Source: Streptomyces longwoodensis (GTDB lineage Bacteria; Actinomycetota; Actinomycetes; Streptomycetales; Streptomycetaceae). Taken from it: a stretch of DNA of 64,000 bases. Shown one piece after another: positions 42,415 to 51,787 of this stretch (position 1 is its first letter; the number at the start of each line of letters is the position of its first letter). The stretch lies in the NCBI RefSeq assembly GCF_001514125.1, contig NZ_KQ948555.1, forward strand, positions 62,001 through 126,000, written 5' to 3'. Made by a program: the position numbers and the translations under genes. The notes below the pieces were generated by a model. That model was not told the DNA's origin. It did no database searches and saw only the letters and a program-made list of their open reading frames with translations.

Positions 42415-44010
42415 ATGAGCGCCCCAACCCCGGCACCCGGCGACGACAGGCCCCGCGAGGGGTACTACCCGGACCCGTCCATCCCTGGATACGTCCGGTA
42501 CTGGAACGGCGCCTCCTGGGTGCCGGGCACCAGCCGCCCGGCGCCGTCCGACGGCCGGCCGCTCAGCCCGCCCGACCCCGACCCGGCGACGGACCGGGTG
42601 CCCTTGGTGGAGACGACGGGCCCGCACTTCTTCGACGAGGACCCGCGTCCGGAGGGGACCGCGTCGGCCTGGGGCGCCGACCGCTCCCAGCAGTCCGGCT
42701 TCGGCGGCGACCAGGACCGCCGCGTCTCCTGGGGCACCCCGCCGGCCGACCCGAGGATCCCGGCGGCCGCCGCCTCCGGGGCCGCCCCCGCCCCGGGCGA
42801 CCCGGGTACGCCGGTCGCCGGTGACACCCCGAGCCCGGCCCATCCCGCGGCCGGGAACGCCGGAGCCGGCGCTCCGGGCGGGACCGTCCCGCCCGACGCA
42901 CCGGCAGGGCAGGGCGCGTTCGGTCCCCCCGGCAGTGGTCCGGCCCCCGGTGCCCCGGGTGCCGCCGCCGCGTTCGGCGCCCCGGTCGCACACGTCCCGG
43001 GTGGCCCCGGCGGACACCCCGCACCCGGCGCCGACGCCGCGAGCGCCGTACCCGGCAGCGCCTCCCATGGCGTACGGGACGACGGCACCCTCACCTTCCG
43101 TGCGCCCGGCCCGCGCACGGGGCGCCACGACGGCGCGTCCCCGGCGTCCGCCGGAGCGGCGGCGCAGGGCGCCGGGGCAGCGCCCGGGGCGAGCGGCCCG
43201 GCCTTCGCGCCCGCCGGCCAGGGCCCCGCGCCGGCCCCCGCGGCCGACCCCACGGCCTCCGCCGCCCGGTCCGGCTTCGCCGCGGGCCCGGCGGCCGCCG
43301 ACCGCGCCCCGTCCTTCCCCGCCGCGGCGCAGCCCGGCGCCCCGCAGCCCGGCGTCCCCGGGCAGCCCGCCGCACCCGCCACCCCGGTGACCAGCGGTCC
43401 GGGCGGTGGCCAGCCGTCCTGGGCGCAGCAGGTGCACCGGCTCGCCGGGGCGGGGGACGACCAGCCGGTCGTGCCGTGGAAGCCGCCCGTGGAGGACGTC
43501 TTCCAGGCGGCCGCCCGGCGCCAGGCGTCGGCCCGCCCCGCGGGTCTCGGCCGGCGGCTGGCCGCGCGGTTCGTCGACAGCCTGGTCCTCGGCGCGGTGA
43601 CCGCCGTCGCCGCCGTGCCGCTCGGCACCCGGGCCCTCGACCACGTCCAGGAGAAGATCGACGCGGCCAAGCTGTCCGGACGGACCGTCACGGTCTGGAT
43701 CCTGGACGGCACCACGTCGGTGTACCTCGGCATCGTGGTCGCCGTGCTGCTGCTGGCCGGCGTCCTGTACGAGGCGCTGCCGACCGCCAAGTGGGGCCGC
43801 ACGCTGGGCAAGAAGCTGCTGGGCCTGCAGGTGCGGGACATCGAGGGGCACGAGCCGCCGGCGTTCGGCGCGGCCCTGCGCCGCTGGCTGGTCTACAGCG
43901 TCCCGGGCCTGCTGGCGGTGGGTCTGGTGGGCCTGGTCTGGGGGCTGTTCGACCGCCCGTGGCGCCAGTGCTGGCACGACAAGGCGGCGCACACGTTCGT
44001 CGCGGGCTGA
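42415..44010 (+). CDS. RDD-family membrane protein with DUF2510 and long linker
   Basis: 531 residues from ATG 42415. Residues about 15-50 form a DUF2510 domain (REGYYPDPSIPGYVRYWNGA, SWVPGTS). A Pro/Ala/Gly-rich disordered linker spans about 50-385. The C-terminal about 140 residues are an RDD domain with membrane helices (GLGRRLAARFVDSLVLGAVT and TLGKKLLGLQVRDI) and conserved Arg and Asp residues. Function of RDD proteins is poorly known; some are transporters. Followed 90 nt later by a second RDD gene, a likely duplicated pair. Confidence 0.82.
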   Translation: MSAPTPAPGDDRPREGYYPDPSIPGYVRYWNGASWVPGTSRPAPSDGRPLSPPDPDPATDRVPLVETTGPHFFDEDPRPEGTASAWGADRSQQSGFGGDQDRRVSWGTPPADPRIPAAAASGAAPAPGDPGTPVAGDTPSPAHPAAGNAGAGAPGGTVPPDAPAGQGAFGPPGSGPAPGAPGAAAAFGAPVAHVPGGPGGHPAPGADAASAVPGSASHGVRDDGTLTFRAPGPRTGRHDGASPASAGAAAQGAGAAPGASGPAFAPAGQGPAPAPAADPTASAARSGFAAGPAAADRAPSFPAAAQPGAPQPGVPGQPAAPATPVTSGPGGGQPSWAQQVHRLAGAGDDQPVVPWKPPVEDVFQAAARRQASARPAGLGRRLAARFVDSLVLGAVTAVAAVPLGTRALDHVQEKIDAAKLSGRTVTVWILDGTTSVYLGIVVAVLLLAGVLYEALPTAKWGRTLGKKLLGLQVRDIEGHEPPAFGAALRRWLVYSVPGLLAVGLVGLVWGLFDRPWRQCWHDKAAHTFVAG

Positions 44011-44100
44011 CCGCGCACCGCGCCGGCAGCGGAGGAACCGATACTCCGGACGGCCGCACGCCGGATGCGCGGCGGCGGAGTTCGCGGTCGACTCGGCTCC

Positions 44101-44901
44101 ATGACGACCGAACCGCCCCCCGGTTCCGGCGGCGAGCCGCCGGAGGACGACCCGTTCCGGAAACAGCCCCCGCAGTCCCCGTACGGGCCCGGCCCGGGCC
44201 AGGGTCAGGGCTCGCCGTACGACAGCCCGTACGGCGACCGGCAGCCGCCGTACGGCGACCAGCCCCCGCCCGGCGGCGGCCAGCCCCCTCCGCCCGGCGG
44301 CCAGCCCCCGCCCGGCGGGGGACAGCAACCGCCCCCCTACGGCGGTGGCGGCGGCCCGTACGGCGGCGGCCCGGGTGGCCCCTACGGCGGCGGCCCCGGC
44401 GGTCCCTACGGCGGTGACCCCTACGGGGGACGGCCCGCCGATCCGCTCGCCGGGATGCCTCCGCTCGCCGAGAGCGGCCGGCGCACCCTGGCGCGGATCA
44501 TCGACATGATCCTCGTGGGCATCGTGGTGGCCCTGCTCACCTGGGGATTCGGCGTCAACGAGTACGACGTGGACGGTGACAGGATCGAGGTGGGCAAGTC
44601 GTTCGCCCAGTCGGTCGTGGCCGCCGTGCTCTACGTCGCCTACGACACCTTCATGATCACGCGGTCGGGCCAGACCCTGGGCAAGAAGTGGCTGGGTCTG
44701 CGGGTGGCGGACCTGAGCAACGGCGCCACGCCCTCGGTGCAGACGTCACTGGTCCGCGCGCTGGTGCTGTGGCTGCCGTTCGCGTTCTGCTGCGCCTGCG
44801 TGTGGACCGTGATCTGCGGCGGCTGGAGCTTCTTCGACAAGCCGTACAAACAGGGCCTGCACGACAAGGCCGCCAAGACGGTGGTGGTGTCCGTGCGGTG
44901 A
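44101..44901 (+). CDS. RDD-family membrane protein with Pro/Gly-rich N-terminus
   Basis: 266 residues from ATG 44101. The first about 130 residues are low-complexity PPPGGGQ and PYGGGPGG repeats (repeat DNA at about 44337-44430). The RDD domain begins SGRRTLARIIDMILVGIVVA and includes TLGKKWLGLRVADLS, with three or four membrane helices. Same core as the preceding RDD protein but without DUF2510. No clear ribosome-binding site at the ATG; an ATG at 44065 is a weaker alternative. Unknown function; perhaps works with its neighbour. Confidence 0.8.
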   Translation: MTTEPPPGSGGEPPEDDPFRKQPPQSPYGPGPGQGQGSPYDSPYGDRQPPYGDQPPPGGGQPPPPGGQPPPGGGQQPPPYGGGGGPYGGGPGGPYGGGPGGPYGGDPYGGRPADPLAGMPPLAESGRRTLARIIDMILVGIVVALLTWGFGVNEYDVDGDRIEVGKSFAQSVVAAVLYVAYDTFMITRSGQTLGKKWLGLRVADLSNGATPSVQTSLVRALVLWLPFAFCCACVWTVICGGWSFFDKPYKQGLHDKAAKTVVVSVR

Positions 44902-44950
44902 CGGCGTGCCGGAGGGCACGCGGCGCGCCGCGGGCCCTCCGGGGGGCGGT

Positions 44951-45187
44951 TCAGCGGGACACCGGTTCCCGCTCCTTGTCGGGTGCGGGAGCGGCGGCGG
45001 CCGGTCGGGGCGACGGCTTCGGCGCGGGCACCGTCAGCGCGACGAGCAGACCGAGCGCGAGGGCCGCCACGGCGATCACGGCGATCCCGGGGCCCGAACT
45101 CGTCTGCGACAGCAGCAGCATGGCGAGCGTCGAGACGACGACGGTGCAGGAGCCGTACAGGAGCTGTGCGACAGTCGGACGAGGCAT
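44951..45187 (-). CDS. small two-helix membrane protein
   Basis: 78 residues from ATG 45185-45187 (MPRPTVAQLLYGSCTVVVST). Two hydrophobic segments at about 12-26 and 34-56, then a Pro/Ala-rich basic tail. GAGGA lies 10 nt upstream and a TAGAGT -10 box about 36 nt upstream (complement of 45222-45227), so the transcript has a short leader. Divergent from the M6 protease across a 354-bp regulatory region. No known family. Confidence 0.72.
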   Translation of the reverse strand: MPRPTVAQLLYGSCTVVVSTLAMLLLSQTSSGPGIAVIAVAALALGLLVALTVPAPKPSPRPAAAAPAPDKEREPVSR

Positions 45188-45340
45188 GGCAATCGTGTCC
45201 TCGGAAGCGGGGGAGATCTCGACTCTATTCGGCTGCATGCCCGAGCGGAACGAACAGTAAGCGTGAGCTGACCCACGGTGCCGGTGCACGGGGGGCGCAC
45301 GGATTCATGATGTCCGCTCCGTGGACCGTCCCACGCGCCC

Positions 45341-45459
45341 GTCATATGACAGTCACGTGTCCGCCATGCGAACACGGAGTCCCATTAATGCACTTGACCT
45401 GCTCAAGTCAAGGTCTGTCTTTTCTCGTAAACCAGTAGTCAAATGGCGTCACTTGACTA
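45341..45459. promoter_or_regulatory. operator array upstream of the M6 protease
   Basis: Within the 354-bp gap: a palindrome GTCATATGAC at 45341-45350; inverted repeat CTTGAC (45393-45398) / GTCAAG (45407-45412); inverted repeat TAGTCAA (45436-45442) / TTGACTA (45453-45459). The motif TTGAC/GTCAA thus occurs four times, in two inverted pairs. The region is notably AT-rich for this window and has TATAAC at 45466. Probably a regulator-binding cluster for the protease or for the divergent gene. Confidence 0.55.
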
Positions 45460-45541
45460 CACGCGTATAACCCCGCGCGGACATCCCTTGACCATCGGGA
45501 CCCCCTGCCGCGCGGTTCGGGCGCGTCAGGGGAGGCATCAA

Positions 45542-47890
45542 GTGAGCAGTAGATCCTGGACGTTCAGAACGGCCGCCACGGCGGTCGCCCTCGCGGCGGC
45601 CTCGGCGACGTTCTCGACGTTCGCCGTGGCGGAGGCCGCCGACACCTCGTCGGCCGGTGCCCCGGCGGTGGACCGGCACGACCCGCAGCCGGTCAAGGCC
45701 AAGGAGCACGACTTCGACGGCCCGTTGAGCAAGACGCAGGAGGCCCAGCGCCAGGAGGCCCTCCAGCAGGTCATATCCGGCCAGGCGACCGTCAAGGACC
45801 GCAACGGCTCCAAGGTCGTCCAGCTGCAGAGCCGCAAGGGCAGCAGCAAGTACGTCGAGCTCGGCCGCGAGAAGACCGACAAGATCTTCACGATCCTGGT
45901 GGAGTTCGGCGACAAGGTCGACAGCCGCTACGGCGGCACGCCCGGCCCGCTGCACAACAAGATCGCCGCACCGGACCGCGCCAAGGACAACAGCACCGAC
46001 TGGCAGGCGGACTACGACCAGAAGCACTACCAGGACCTGTACTTCGGCACCGGCAAGAACACCGAGTCGCTCAAGAAGTACTACGAGAAGCAGTCCTCGG
46101 GCCGCTACTCGGTCGACGGCGAGGTGACCGACTGGGTCAAGGTCCCCTACAACGAGGCCCGTTACGGCTCCAACGACGCCCCCACCGGCGCCTGGTACGC
46201 CGTCCAGGACGGCGTGAACGCCTGGGTCGCCGACCGCGAGGCGGCCGGTGACAGCGCCGAGAAGATCCGCGCGGAACTGGCGAGCTACGACCAGTGGGAC
46301 CGCTACGACTTCGACGGCGACGGCAACTTCAACGAGCCCGACGGCTACATCGACCACTTCCAGATCGTGCACGCCGGCGAGGACGAGTCCGCGGGCGGCG
46401 GCGCGCAGGGCGAGGACGCCATCTGGGCGCACCGCTGGTACGCGTTCGGCACCGACGCCGGTGCGAGCGGCCCCAGCGGCAACAAGCTCGGCGGCACCCA
46501 GATCGGTGACACCGGCATCTGGGTCGGCGACTACACCATCCAGCCGGAGAACGGCGGACTCGGCGTCTTCGCCCACGAGTACGGCCACGACCTCGGCCTG
46601 CCCGACGAGTACGACACCGCGGGCGGCGAGAACTCCACCGGCTTCTGGACCCTCATGTCCTCCGGCTCGTGGCTCGGCACCGGCAAGGAAGCCATCGGCA
46701 ACCTGCCCGGCGACATGAACGCCTGGGACAAGCTCCAGCTGGGCTGGCTGGACTACGACGTCGCCGCGGCGGCCCGGAAGTCCACCCACAAGCTGGGCGT
46801 CGCCGAGTACAACACCAAGGACGCCCAGGCCCTCGTGGTGCAGCTGCCCCAGAAGGAGGTCACCACCGAGGTGGTCGCCCCGGCGCAGGGTGCCACGCAG
46901 TGGTGGAGCGGCAGCGGTGACGACCTGCGCAACACCCTGACCCGCACGGTCGACCTCACCGGCAAGTCCTCCGCCTCCCTGTCGCTCACCGGCTGGTGGG
47001 ACATCGAGAAGGACTACGACTTCCTCTACACCGAGGTCTCCACGGACGGCGGCGCCAGCTACACGCCCCTCGACGGCACCCTCGCCGACGGCACCGCCAT
47101 CCCGCGCGACGGCAGCAACAAGCCGGCCCTGACCGGCACGGTGGAGACCCACCAGAAGCTGACGTTCCCGCTGAACGCCTACGCGGGCCAGAAGGTCCAG
47201 CTGCGCTTCCGCTACGCCACCGACGGCGGCGTGGCCCAGAAGGGCTTCACGGCCGACGAGATCACGGTGACCGCCGACGGTGCGGCCCTGTTCTCCGACA
47301 ACGCCGAGACGGCGGACGCCGCGTGGACCGCGAACGGCTTCTCGCGCATCGGCGCGTCCATCACGGACGACTACGCCCAGTACTACATTGCCGAGAACCG
47401 CCAGTACGTCTCGTACGACAAGACCCTGAAGACGGGCCCGTACAACTTCGGCTTCTCGACGACCCGTCCGGACTGGGTGGAGCACTACCCGTACCAGAAC
47501 GGCCTGTTGATCTGGAAGTGGGACACCTCCCAGGCGGACGACAACACCAGCGTCCACCCGGGCGAGGGCCTGATCCTGCCGATCGACTCGCACCCGGCCC
47601 CGCTGAAGTGGACCGACGGCACCCTGATGCGCAACCGCGTCCAGGCCTTCGACTCGACCTTCAGCTGGTACCCGACCGACGCGATCACGCTGCACAAGGC
47701 CGACGTGGCCACCAAGATCAAGTCGCGTCCCGGCGTCCCGCTGTTCGACGACGGCCGCTCGACCTACTACGACGCCTCCAACCCGGCGGCTGGCGTGAAG
47801 GTCACTGACACCAACACCTCCATCAAGATCATCTCAGAGCCGCTGAGCGGTTCCACGATCACGGTGAAGGTGGGTCCGTCGACGAAGTAG
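45542..47890 (+). CDS. secreted M6-family metalloprotease (immune inhibitor A type)
   Basis: 782 residues from a GTG with GGGGAGG 6 nt upstream. Signal peptide about 1-33 (AATAVALAAASATFSTFAVA) with cleavage near AEA. The zinc motif is H345-E-Y-G-H349 in FAHEYGHDLGLPDEYDT, diagnostic of M6 (InhA). A long C-terminal part (about 430-780) contains a domain with VSTDGGASYTPLDGTL like MAM/lectin modules. It is exported and degrades protein outside the cell. Regulated presumably by the inverted-repeat array upstream; a terminator follows. Confidence 0.92.
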   Translation: MSSRSWTFRTAATAVALAAASATFSTFAVAEAADTSSAGAPAVDRHDPQPVKAKEHDFDGPLSKTQEAQRQEALQQVISGQATVKDRNGSKVVQLQSRKGSSKYVELGREKTDKIFTILVEFGDKVDSRYGGTPGPLHNKIAAPDRAKDNSTDWQADYDQKHYQDLYFGTGKNTESLKKYYEKQSSGRYSVDGEVTDWVKVPYNEARYGSNDAPTGAWYAVQDGVNAWVADREAAGDSAEKIRAELASYDQWDRYDFDGDGNFNEPDGYIDHFQIVHAGEDESAGGGAQGEDAIWAHRWYAFGTDAGASGPSGNKLGGTQIGDTGIWVGDYTIQPENGGLGVFAHEYGHDLGLPDEYDTAGGENSTGFWTLMSSGSWLGTGKEAIGNLPGDMNAWDKLQLGWLDYDVAAAARKSTHKLGVAEYNTKDAQALVVQLPQKEVTTEVVAPAQGATQWWSGSGDDLRNTLTRTVDLTGKSSASLSLTGWWDIEKDYDFLYTEVSTDGGASYTPLDGTLADGTAIPRDGSNKPALTGTVETHQKLTFPLNAYAGQKVQLRFRYATDGGVAQKGFTADEITVTADGAALFSDNAETADAAWTANGFSRIGASITDDYAQYYIAENRQYVSYDKTLKTGPYNFGFSTTRPDWVEHYPYQNGLLIWKWDTSQADDNTSVHPGEGLILPIDSHPAPLKWTDGTLMRNRVQAFDSTFSWYPTDAITLHKADVATKIKSRPGVPLFDDGRSTYYDASNPAAGVKVTDTNTSIKIISEPLSGSTITVKVGPSTK

Positions 47891-47916
47891 TCGACGTTTC
47901 CCCAGGTCAGAAGCGT

Positions 47917-47950
47917 ATCGGCGGTGACCCCCTGGCGGGTCGCCGCCGAT
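47917..47950 (+). terminator. terminator after M6 protease
   Basis: ATCGGCGGTGACCC (47917-47930) pairs with GGGTCGCCGCCGAT (47937-47950), 14 bp with one wobble. Confidence 0.8.
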
Positions 47951-48024
47951 CCGTGTTTAGGTGCGTCCTGTGGCTCGCTTATTGACACCGACGCACCGAC
48001 CGACCGGAACGGGGATGTGACCGC

Positions 48025-48360
48025 ATGGCCGCAGGAGGTTTCTGCAAGCTGCCGAACGGCACCGTGGTGGTGGCGCTGAACCTGCCCCGCCCGGCCGCCG
48101 ACGGCCCCGGGGGAGTACGCGTCCTCGTGCACGCCGCCAACCGCGCCCGCGCCCTGACCAGGCTGCGCAACCTCGGCCTGCGCGCCGTCTACCTCCGCGG
48201 CAACGCGGCCCCGCCGACCCCGGACGAGATCACGGCGGTCCTCCACCACCCCGACGGCATGATATGGCGCACGGCCCCGGACAACGGTGTCACCGACCTC
48301 ACGATCGAACTCTGGCACCCGATCAGAGCCCTCCTGCGCCGCCCGACGGCACAGGCATGA
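48025..48360 (+). CDS. hypothetical protein, 111 residues
   Basis: Begins MAAGGFCKLPNGTVVVALNL. Soluble, no membrane segment, basic central region ANRARALTRLRNLGLRAVYL and later PTPDEITAVLHHPDGMIWRT. Upstream GGGGATG is a modest ribosome-binding site. The third-position G/C is that of a real gene, but I recognise no family. Convergent with pncA, separated by repeat elements. Confidence 0.65.
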   Translation: MAAGGFCKLPNGTVVVALNLPRPAADGPGGVRVLVHAANRARALTRLRNLGLRAVYLRGNAAPPTPDEITAVLHHPDGMIWRTAPDNGVTDLTIELWHPIRALLRRPTAQA

Positions 48361-48368
48361 CGCACTTC

Positions 48369-48482
48369 AGGGGCGCGGGGAACTGCGCGACGCCACGCAT
48401 CCCACGCGCCCCCTGAACCCGACCTTCAGGGCACCCACCCAGGGGCGCGGGGAACTGCGCGACCAGCCACGACGCACCCGCA
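48369..48482. repeat. Streptomyces extragenic repeat, two copies
   Basis: AGGGGCGCGGGGAACTGCGC occurs at 48369-48388 (then GA) and again at 48441-48460; the second copy continues GACCAGCCACGACGCACCCG, the longer form common between convergent genes in Streptomyces. The 164-bp gap holds no gene. Confidence 0.8.
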
Positions 48483-48523
48483 GAACACCCCCGACGCCCA
48501 GCCCCCCGACACGGGACCGACCG

Positions 48524-49111
48524 CTACTGGACGACCGGCTTCCCCGTGAGCTCCACACCCGCCGCCCGCATCTCCTCCAGCGCCCGCTCCGTGGTCCCCC
48601 CAGCCACCCCCGCCGTCAGATCCAGCAGCACCTGCGTACGGAACCCCGCCCGCACCGCGTCCAGGGCGGTCGCCCGCACGCAGTGGTCGGTCGCGATGCC
48701 GACCACGTCGACCTCGTCCACCTCCCGCTCGCGCAGCCAGTCCGCGAGCCCCACCCCGTTCTCGTCGGCCCCCTCGAACCCGCTGTAGGCCGCCGCGTAC
48801 GCCCCCTTGTCGAAGACGGCGTCGACCGACCCGGAGGCGACCGCGGGCGCGAAGTTCGGGTGGAAGCCCACCCCCTCGGTGCCGGCGACGCAGTGGGCCG
48901 GCCAGGAGTGGACGTAGTCGGGCTCGTCGGCGAAGTGCCCGCCGGGCGCGATGTGGTGGTCGCGGGTGGCCACGACGTGCCGGTACCCGGCGGGGGCCTG
49001 CCCGATCAGCTCGGTGATCGCGGCGGCCACGTCGGCGCCCCCGGCCACGGCGAGGCTCCCTCCCTCGCAGAAGTCGTTCTGCACGTCAACGACGATCAAG
49101 GCGCGGCGCAT
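48524..49111 (-). CDS. pncA: nicotinamidase / pyrazinamidase
   Basis: 195 residues. The isochorismatase-fold triad is visible: Asp9 in ALIVVDVQNDF, Lys102 in AVFDKGAYA, Cys144 in ATDHCVRATALD; metal ligands lie in TRDHHIAPGGHF (Asp51, His53, His59). Converts nicotinamide to nicotinate in the NAD salvage cycle. It lies 74 nt downstream of pncB, whose product uses nicotinate, forming a small operon. The start is a plain ATG. Confidence 0.93.
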   Translation of the reverse strand: MRRALIVVDVQNDFCEGGSLAVAGGADVAAAITELIGQAPAGYRHVVATRDHHIAPGGHFADEPDYVHSWPAHCVAGTEGVGFHPNFAPAVASGSVDAVFDKGAYAAAYSGFEGADENGVGLADWLREREVDEVDVVGIATDHCVRATALDAVRAGFRTQVLLDLTAGVAGGTTERALEEMRAAGVELTGKPVVQ

Positions 49112-49185
49112 GGTCGGTGTCCTTCGACGATGGGTGAAGTAACTGAGCGTAGAGACTCGGGGCCCGGACCGGGAGGGAACAGACC

Positions 49186-50532
49186 CTAGTTACCCGAAGG
49201 CACCTGCACGTACTCCGTCGGCAGGACCGGTTCCCCTCGGGAGAGCTGCGTCGCGGACAGCGGCAGGCCCGCCCGGACGGCGATGTGCCGGTCGCGGACC
49301 ACGTCCAGCGGCTCGCGGGCCAGGACCTCGCCGCCCCTGATCAGCTCGACCTGCAGCTGCCGCCCGGCCAGCTCGGCGGGCACCGGCCCGGTGCCGACGA
49401 CCTCGGCCTCGGCGACCCCGTCCTCGTCCAGCCGGCGCGCGGCCCACTTGCGGCCGCCGATGGAGGTCTTGCCGCCGGAGGACTTCTTCGCCACCGGCAC
49501 CAGCGGGGCGCGCGGGTCGTCGGACTCGGCGCGGGCGACCAGCTTGTAGACCATGGACGCGGTGGGGTGCCCGGACCCGGTGACCAGCTGGGTGCCGACG
49601 CCGTACGCGTCCACCGGCGCCGCCGCCAGCGAGGCGATGGCGTACTCGTCGAGGTCGGAGGTCACCACGATCTTCGTGTCGGTGGCGCCCAGCTCGTCGA
49701 GCTGCTGGCGCACCCGGTGGGCCACCAGCAGCAGGTCGCCGGAGTCGATGCGGACCGCGCCCAGCTCGGGCCCGGCCACCTCCACCGCCGTACGGACGGC
49801 CTCGGCGACGTCGTAGGTGTCCACCAGGAGCGTGGTGCCCCGGCCGAGGGCGTCCACCTGGGCGCGGAAGGCGTCCCGCTCGGTGTCGTGCAGCAGGGTG
49901 AAGGCGTGCGCGGAGGTGCCGACCGTGGGGATGCCGTACCGGAAGCCGGCCGCCAGGTCGGAGGTGGTGGCGAAGCCGCCGACGTACGCGGCGCGCGCGG
50001 CGGCCACCGCGGACAGCTCGTGGGTGCGGCGCGCGCCCATCTCGATCAGCGGGCGGGTGCCGGCCGCCGAGGACATCCGGGACGCGGCGGCCGCGATCGC
50101 CGAGTCGTGGTTGAGGATCGACAGGATCACGGTCTCCAGCAGCACGCACTCGGCGAAGGAGCCCTCGACGCGCATGATCGGGGAGCCGGGGAAGTAGACC
50201 TCGCCCTCGGGGTAGCCCAGGACGTCACCCGTGAAGCGGTACCCGGCGAGCCAGTCCAGCGTCGTCTCGTCCACGATCTCCCGCTCACGCAGGAAGCCGA
50301 GGACGCCCGCGTCGAAGCGGAAGTTCTCCACCGCGTCCAGGACCCGCCCGGTGCCCGCGACGACGCCGTAGCGCCGGCCTTCCGGCAGGCGCCGGGTGAA
50401 GACCTCGAACACGCTGCGCCGCTCGGCGGTACCCGCCTTCAGCGCCGCCTGCAGCATGGTCAGCTCGTACTGGTCCGTGAAGAGCGCCGTCGAGGGAACG
50501 TCCACCGGCAGCCCAAGGTCCGCTGTGTTCAT
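49186..50532 (-). CDS. pncB: nicotinate phosphoribosyltransferase
   Basis: 448 residues from ATG 50530-50532. NAPRTase blocks: [20 protein letters not shown] at the start, the active-site His/Lys region, [20 protein letters not shown], and [20 protein letters not shown]. Makes nicotinate mononucleotide from nicotinate and PRPP. TACGCT (complement of 50539-50544) lies 6 nt before the ATG and there is no ribosome-binding site, so likely leaderless. Divergent from clpS. A longer upstream frame is clearly shadow. Confidence 0.92.
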   Translation of the reverse strand: MNTADLGLPVDVPSTALFTDQYELTMLQAALKAGTAERRSVFEVFTRRLPEGRRYGVVAGTGRVLDAVENFRFDAGVLGFLREREIVDETTLDWLAGYRFTGDVLGYPEGEVYFPGSPIMRVEGSFAECVLLETVILSILNHDSAIAAAASRMSSAAGTRPLIEMGARRTHELSAVAAARAAYVGGFATTSDLAAGFRYGIPTVGTSAHAFTLLHDTERDAFRAQVDALGRGTTLLVDTYDVAEAVRTAVEVAGPELGAVRIDSGDLLLVAHRVRQQLDELGATDTKIVVTSDLDEYAIASLAAAPVDAYGVGTQLVTGSGHPTASMVYKLVARAESDDPRAPLVPVAKKSSGGKTSIGGRKWAARRLDEDGVAEAEVVGTGPVPAELAGRQLQVELIRGGEVLAREPLDVVRDRHIAVRAGLPLSATQLSRGEPVLPTEYVQVPSGN

Positions 50533-50556
50533 AGGAGGAGCGTACCCCAATCTCGT

Positions 50557-50602
50557 CAGTGTGACGATATCTGGCCGCCGTGGCAGCATGGGCAGTGTGA
50601 CG
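50557..50602 (+). promoter_or_regulatory. direct repeat in the pncB/clpS divergent promoter
   Basis: CAGTGTGACG occurs at 50557-50566 and 50593-50602, 36 bp apart, flanking GATATCT. The second copy runs into the clpS coding region. Could be a regulator site for NAD salvage; not otherwise characterised. Confidence 0.4.
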
Positions 50603-50905
50603 TCACCCGCTCCCCTTGAGATCGAACGCACCGAGTCGGCGGAGGAGGTCTTCGCCGTACCCGAGCCGGACGTCCCCTGGGTGACGATCGTGCACAACGA
50701 CCCGGTCAACCTCATGAGCTACGTGACCTACGTCTTCCAGACGTACTTCGGCTACTCCAAGGACAAGGCCACCAAGCTCATGCTCGACGTCCACCACAAG
50801 GGCCGGGCGGTCGTCTCCAGTGGCTCCCGCGAGGAGATGGAGCGGGACGTGCAGGCCATGCACGGCTACGGTCTGTGGGCCACCCTCCAGCAGGACCGCA
50901 AGTAG
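50588..50905 (+). CDS. clpS: ATP-dependent Clp protease adaptor ClpS
   Basis: 105 residues from ATG 50588 ([20 protein letters not shown]); a GTG at 50597 is an alternative. ClpS core: [20 protein letters not shown] with the N-degron pocket Asn-Asp, and [20 protein letters not shown]. It hands N-end-rule substrates to ClpA/ClpC. No clear ribosome-binding site. Followed 43 nt later by the DUF2017 gene, as usual in actinobacteria. Confidence 0.93.
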   Translation: MGSVTSPAPLEIERTESAEEVFAVPEPDVPWVTIVHNDPVNLMSYVTYVFQTYFGYSKDKATKLMLDVHHKGRAVVSSGSREEMERDVQAMHGYGLWATLQQDRK

Positions 50906-50948
50906 CGAGCACGCCCGCCCCCCAGCGAAGAGACCGCGAAACGACTTC

Positions 50949-51560
50949 ATGCCCGGACACTTCGAACCGCTTCCCGGCGGCGGCGCGGCCGTCGCCCTCG
51001 ACGACGTCGAGATCTCCATCATCCGCTCGCTGGCCGTCCAGCTCCTGGAGCTGATCGGCCCCGGCCCCGCCGAGGACGCCGGCGACGACCCGCTCGCCGA
51101 ACTGTTCGCCGAGGGCCCGAGCGAGCCGCCCTCCGACCCGGTGCTGCGCCGGCTGTTCCCGGACGCCTACACCGACCCGGTCGAGCCGCCCGCCGGCCCC
51201 CGGCAGGCCGAGGAGCACCAGGCGTACTCCGCCGAGTTCCGCCGCTACACCGAGAACGACCTGCGGGCCGCCAAGCGCGACAACGCCCTCGCGGTGGTCC
51301 GCACGCTCGACGCGCTCGCCTCCGAGGCGGCCGGCGAGGGCGGGGCGGTGCTGAAGCTGTCCCCCGAGGAGTCCCGGCGCTGGCTCGGCGCCCTGAACGA
51401 CCTGCGCCTCGCGATCGGCTCCCGGCTGGACATCAGCGACGAGGACGACACCGACCTGCTCTTCCGGCTCCCCGACGAGGACCCGCGCAAGCCGATGGTG
51501 ATGGCCTACCTCTGGCTCGGCGGACTGCAGGAAACGCTGGTCAACACCCTCATGCCGTGA
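50949..51560 (+). CDS. DUF2017 protein
   Basis: 203 residues from ATG 50949. The conserved block is VALDDVEISIIRSLAVQLLE near the start, then acidic linkers and a helical C-terminus (SRRWLGALNDLRLAIGSRLD, MAYLWLGGLQETLVNTLMP). Its gene regularly follows clpS in actinobacteria, hinting at a Clp-linked role, but none is proven. Cytosolic. A terminator follows directly. Confidence 0.88.
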   Translation: MPGHFEPLPGGGAAVALDDVEISIIRSLAVQLLELIGPGPAEDAGDDPLAELFAEGPSEPPSDPVLRRLFPDAYTDPVEPPAGPRQAEEHQAYSAEFRRYTENDLRAAKRDNALAVVRTLDALASEAAGEGGAVLKLSPEESRRWLGALNDLRLAIGSRLDISDEDDTDLLFRLPDEDPRKPMVMAYLWLGGLQETLVNTLMP

Positions 51561-51599
51561 CCCGGGGGCCGGGCGGGCCCGTCGGCCGCCGCCCCCGGG
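51561..51599 (+). terminator. terminator after clpS-DUF2017
   Basis: CCCGGGGGC (51561-51569) pairs with GCCCCCGGG (51591-51599) over an inner GC-rich loop. Confidence 0.6.
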
Positions 51600-51755
51600 C
51601 GTTCGCTCAGCGGACGCTCAAATCCGGATAACGATCCCGTCACCACGGCGGCCGTCTTTGCCAGCGTGTGTCCGTTGTGTCCGCTTCTCCCTGTGGTGTC
51701 CGCCACAGCGCCCTGAGGCGATCAGTGTTGCGGCCGTGATAAATCTTCACGACCG

Positions 51756-51787
51756 CCCGACGAACACCATCCGTATGTTCGGTCGGG
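51756..51787 (+). promoter_or_regulatory. inverted repeat in the 5' region of the permease
   Basis: CCCGACGAACA (51756-51766) pairs with TGTTCGGTCGGG (51776-51787) with one bulged base and a 9-nt loop, about 120 nt before the permease start in a 344-bp gene-free gap. Upstream an AT-rich TGATAAATC at 51737-51745 may mark the promoter. Confidence 0.45.
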
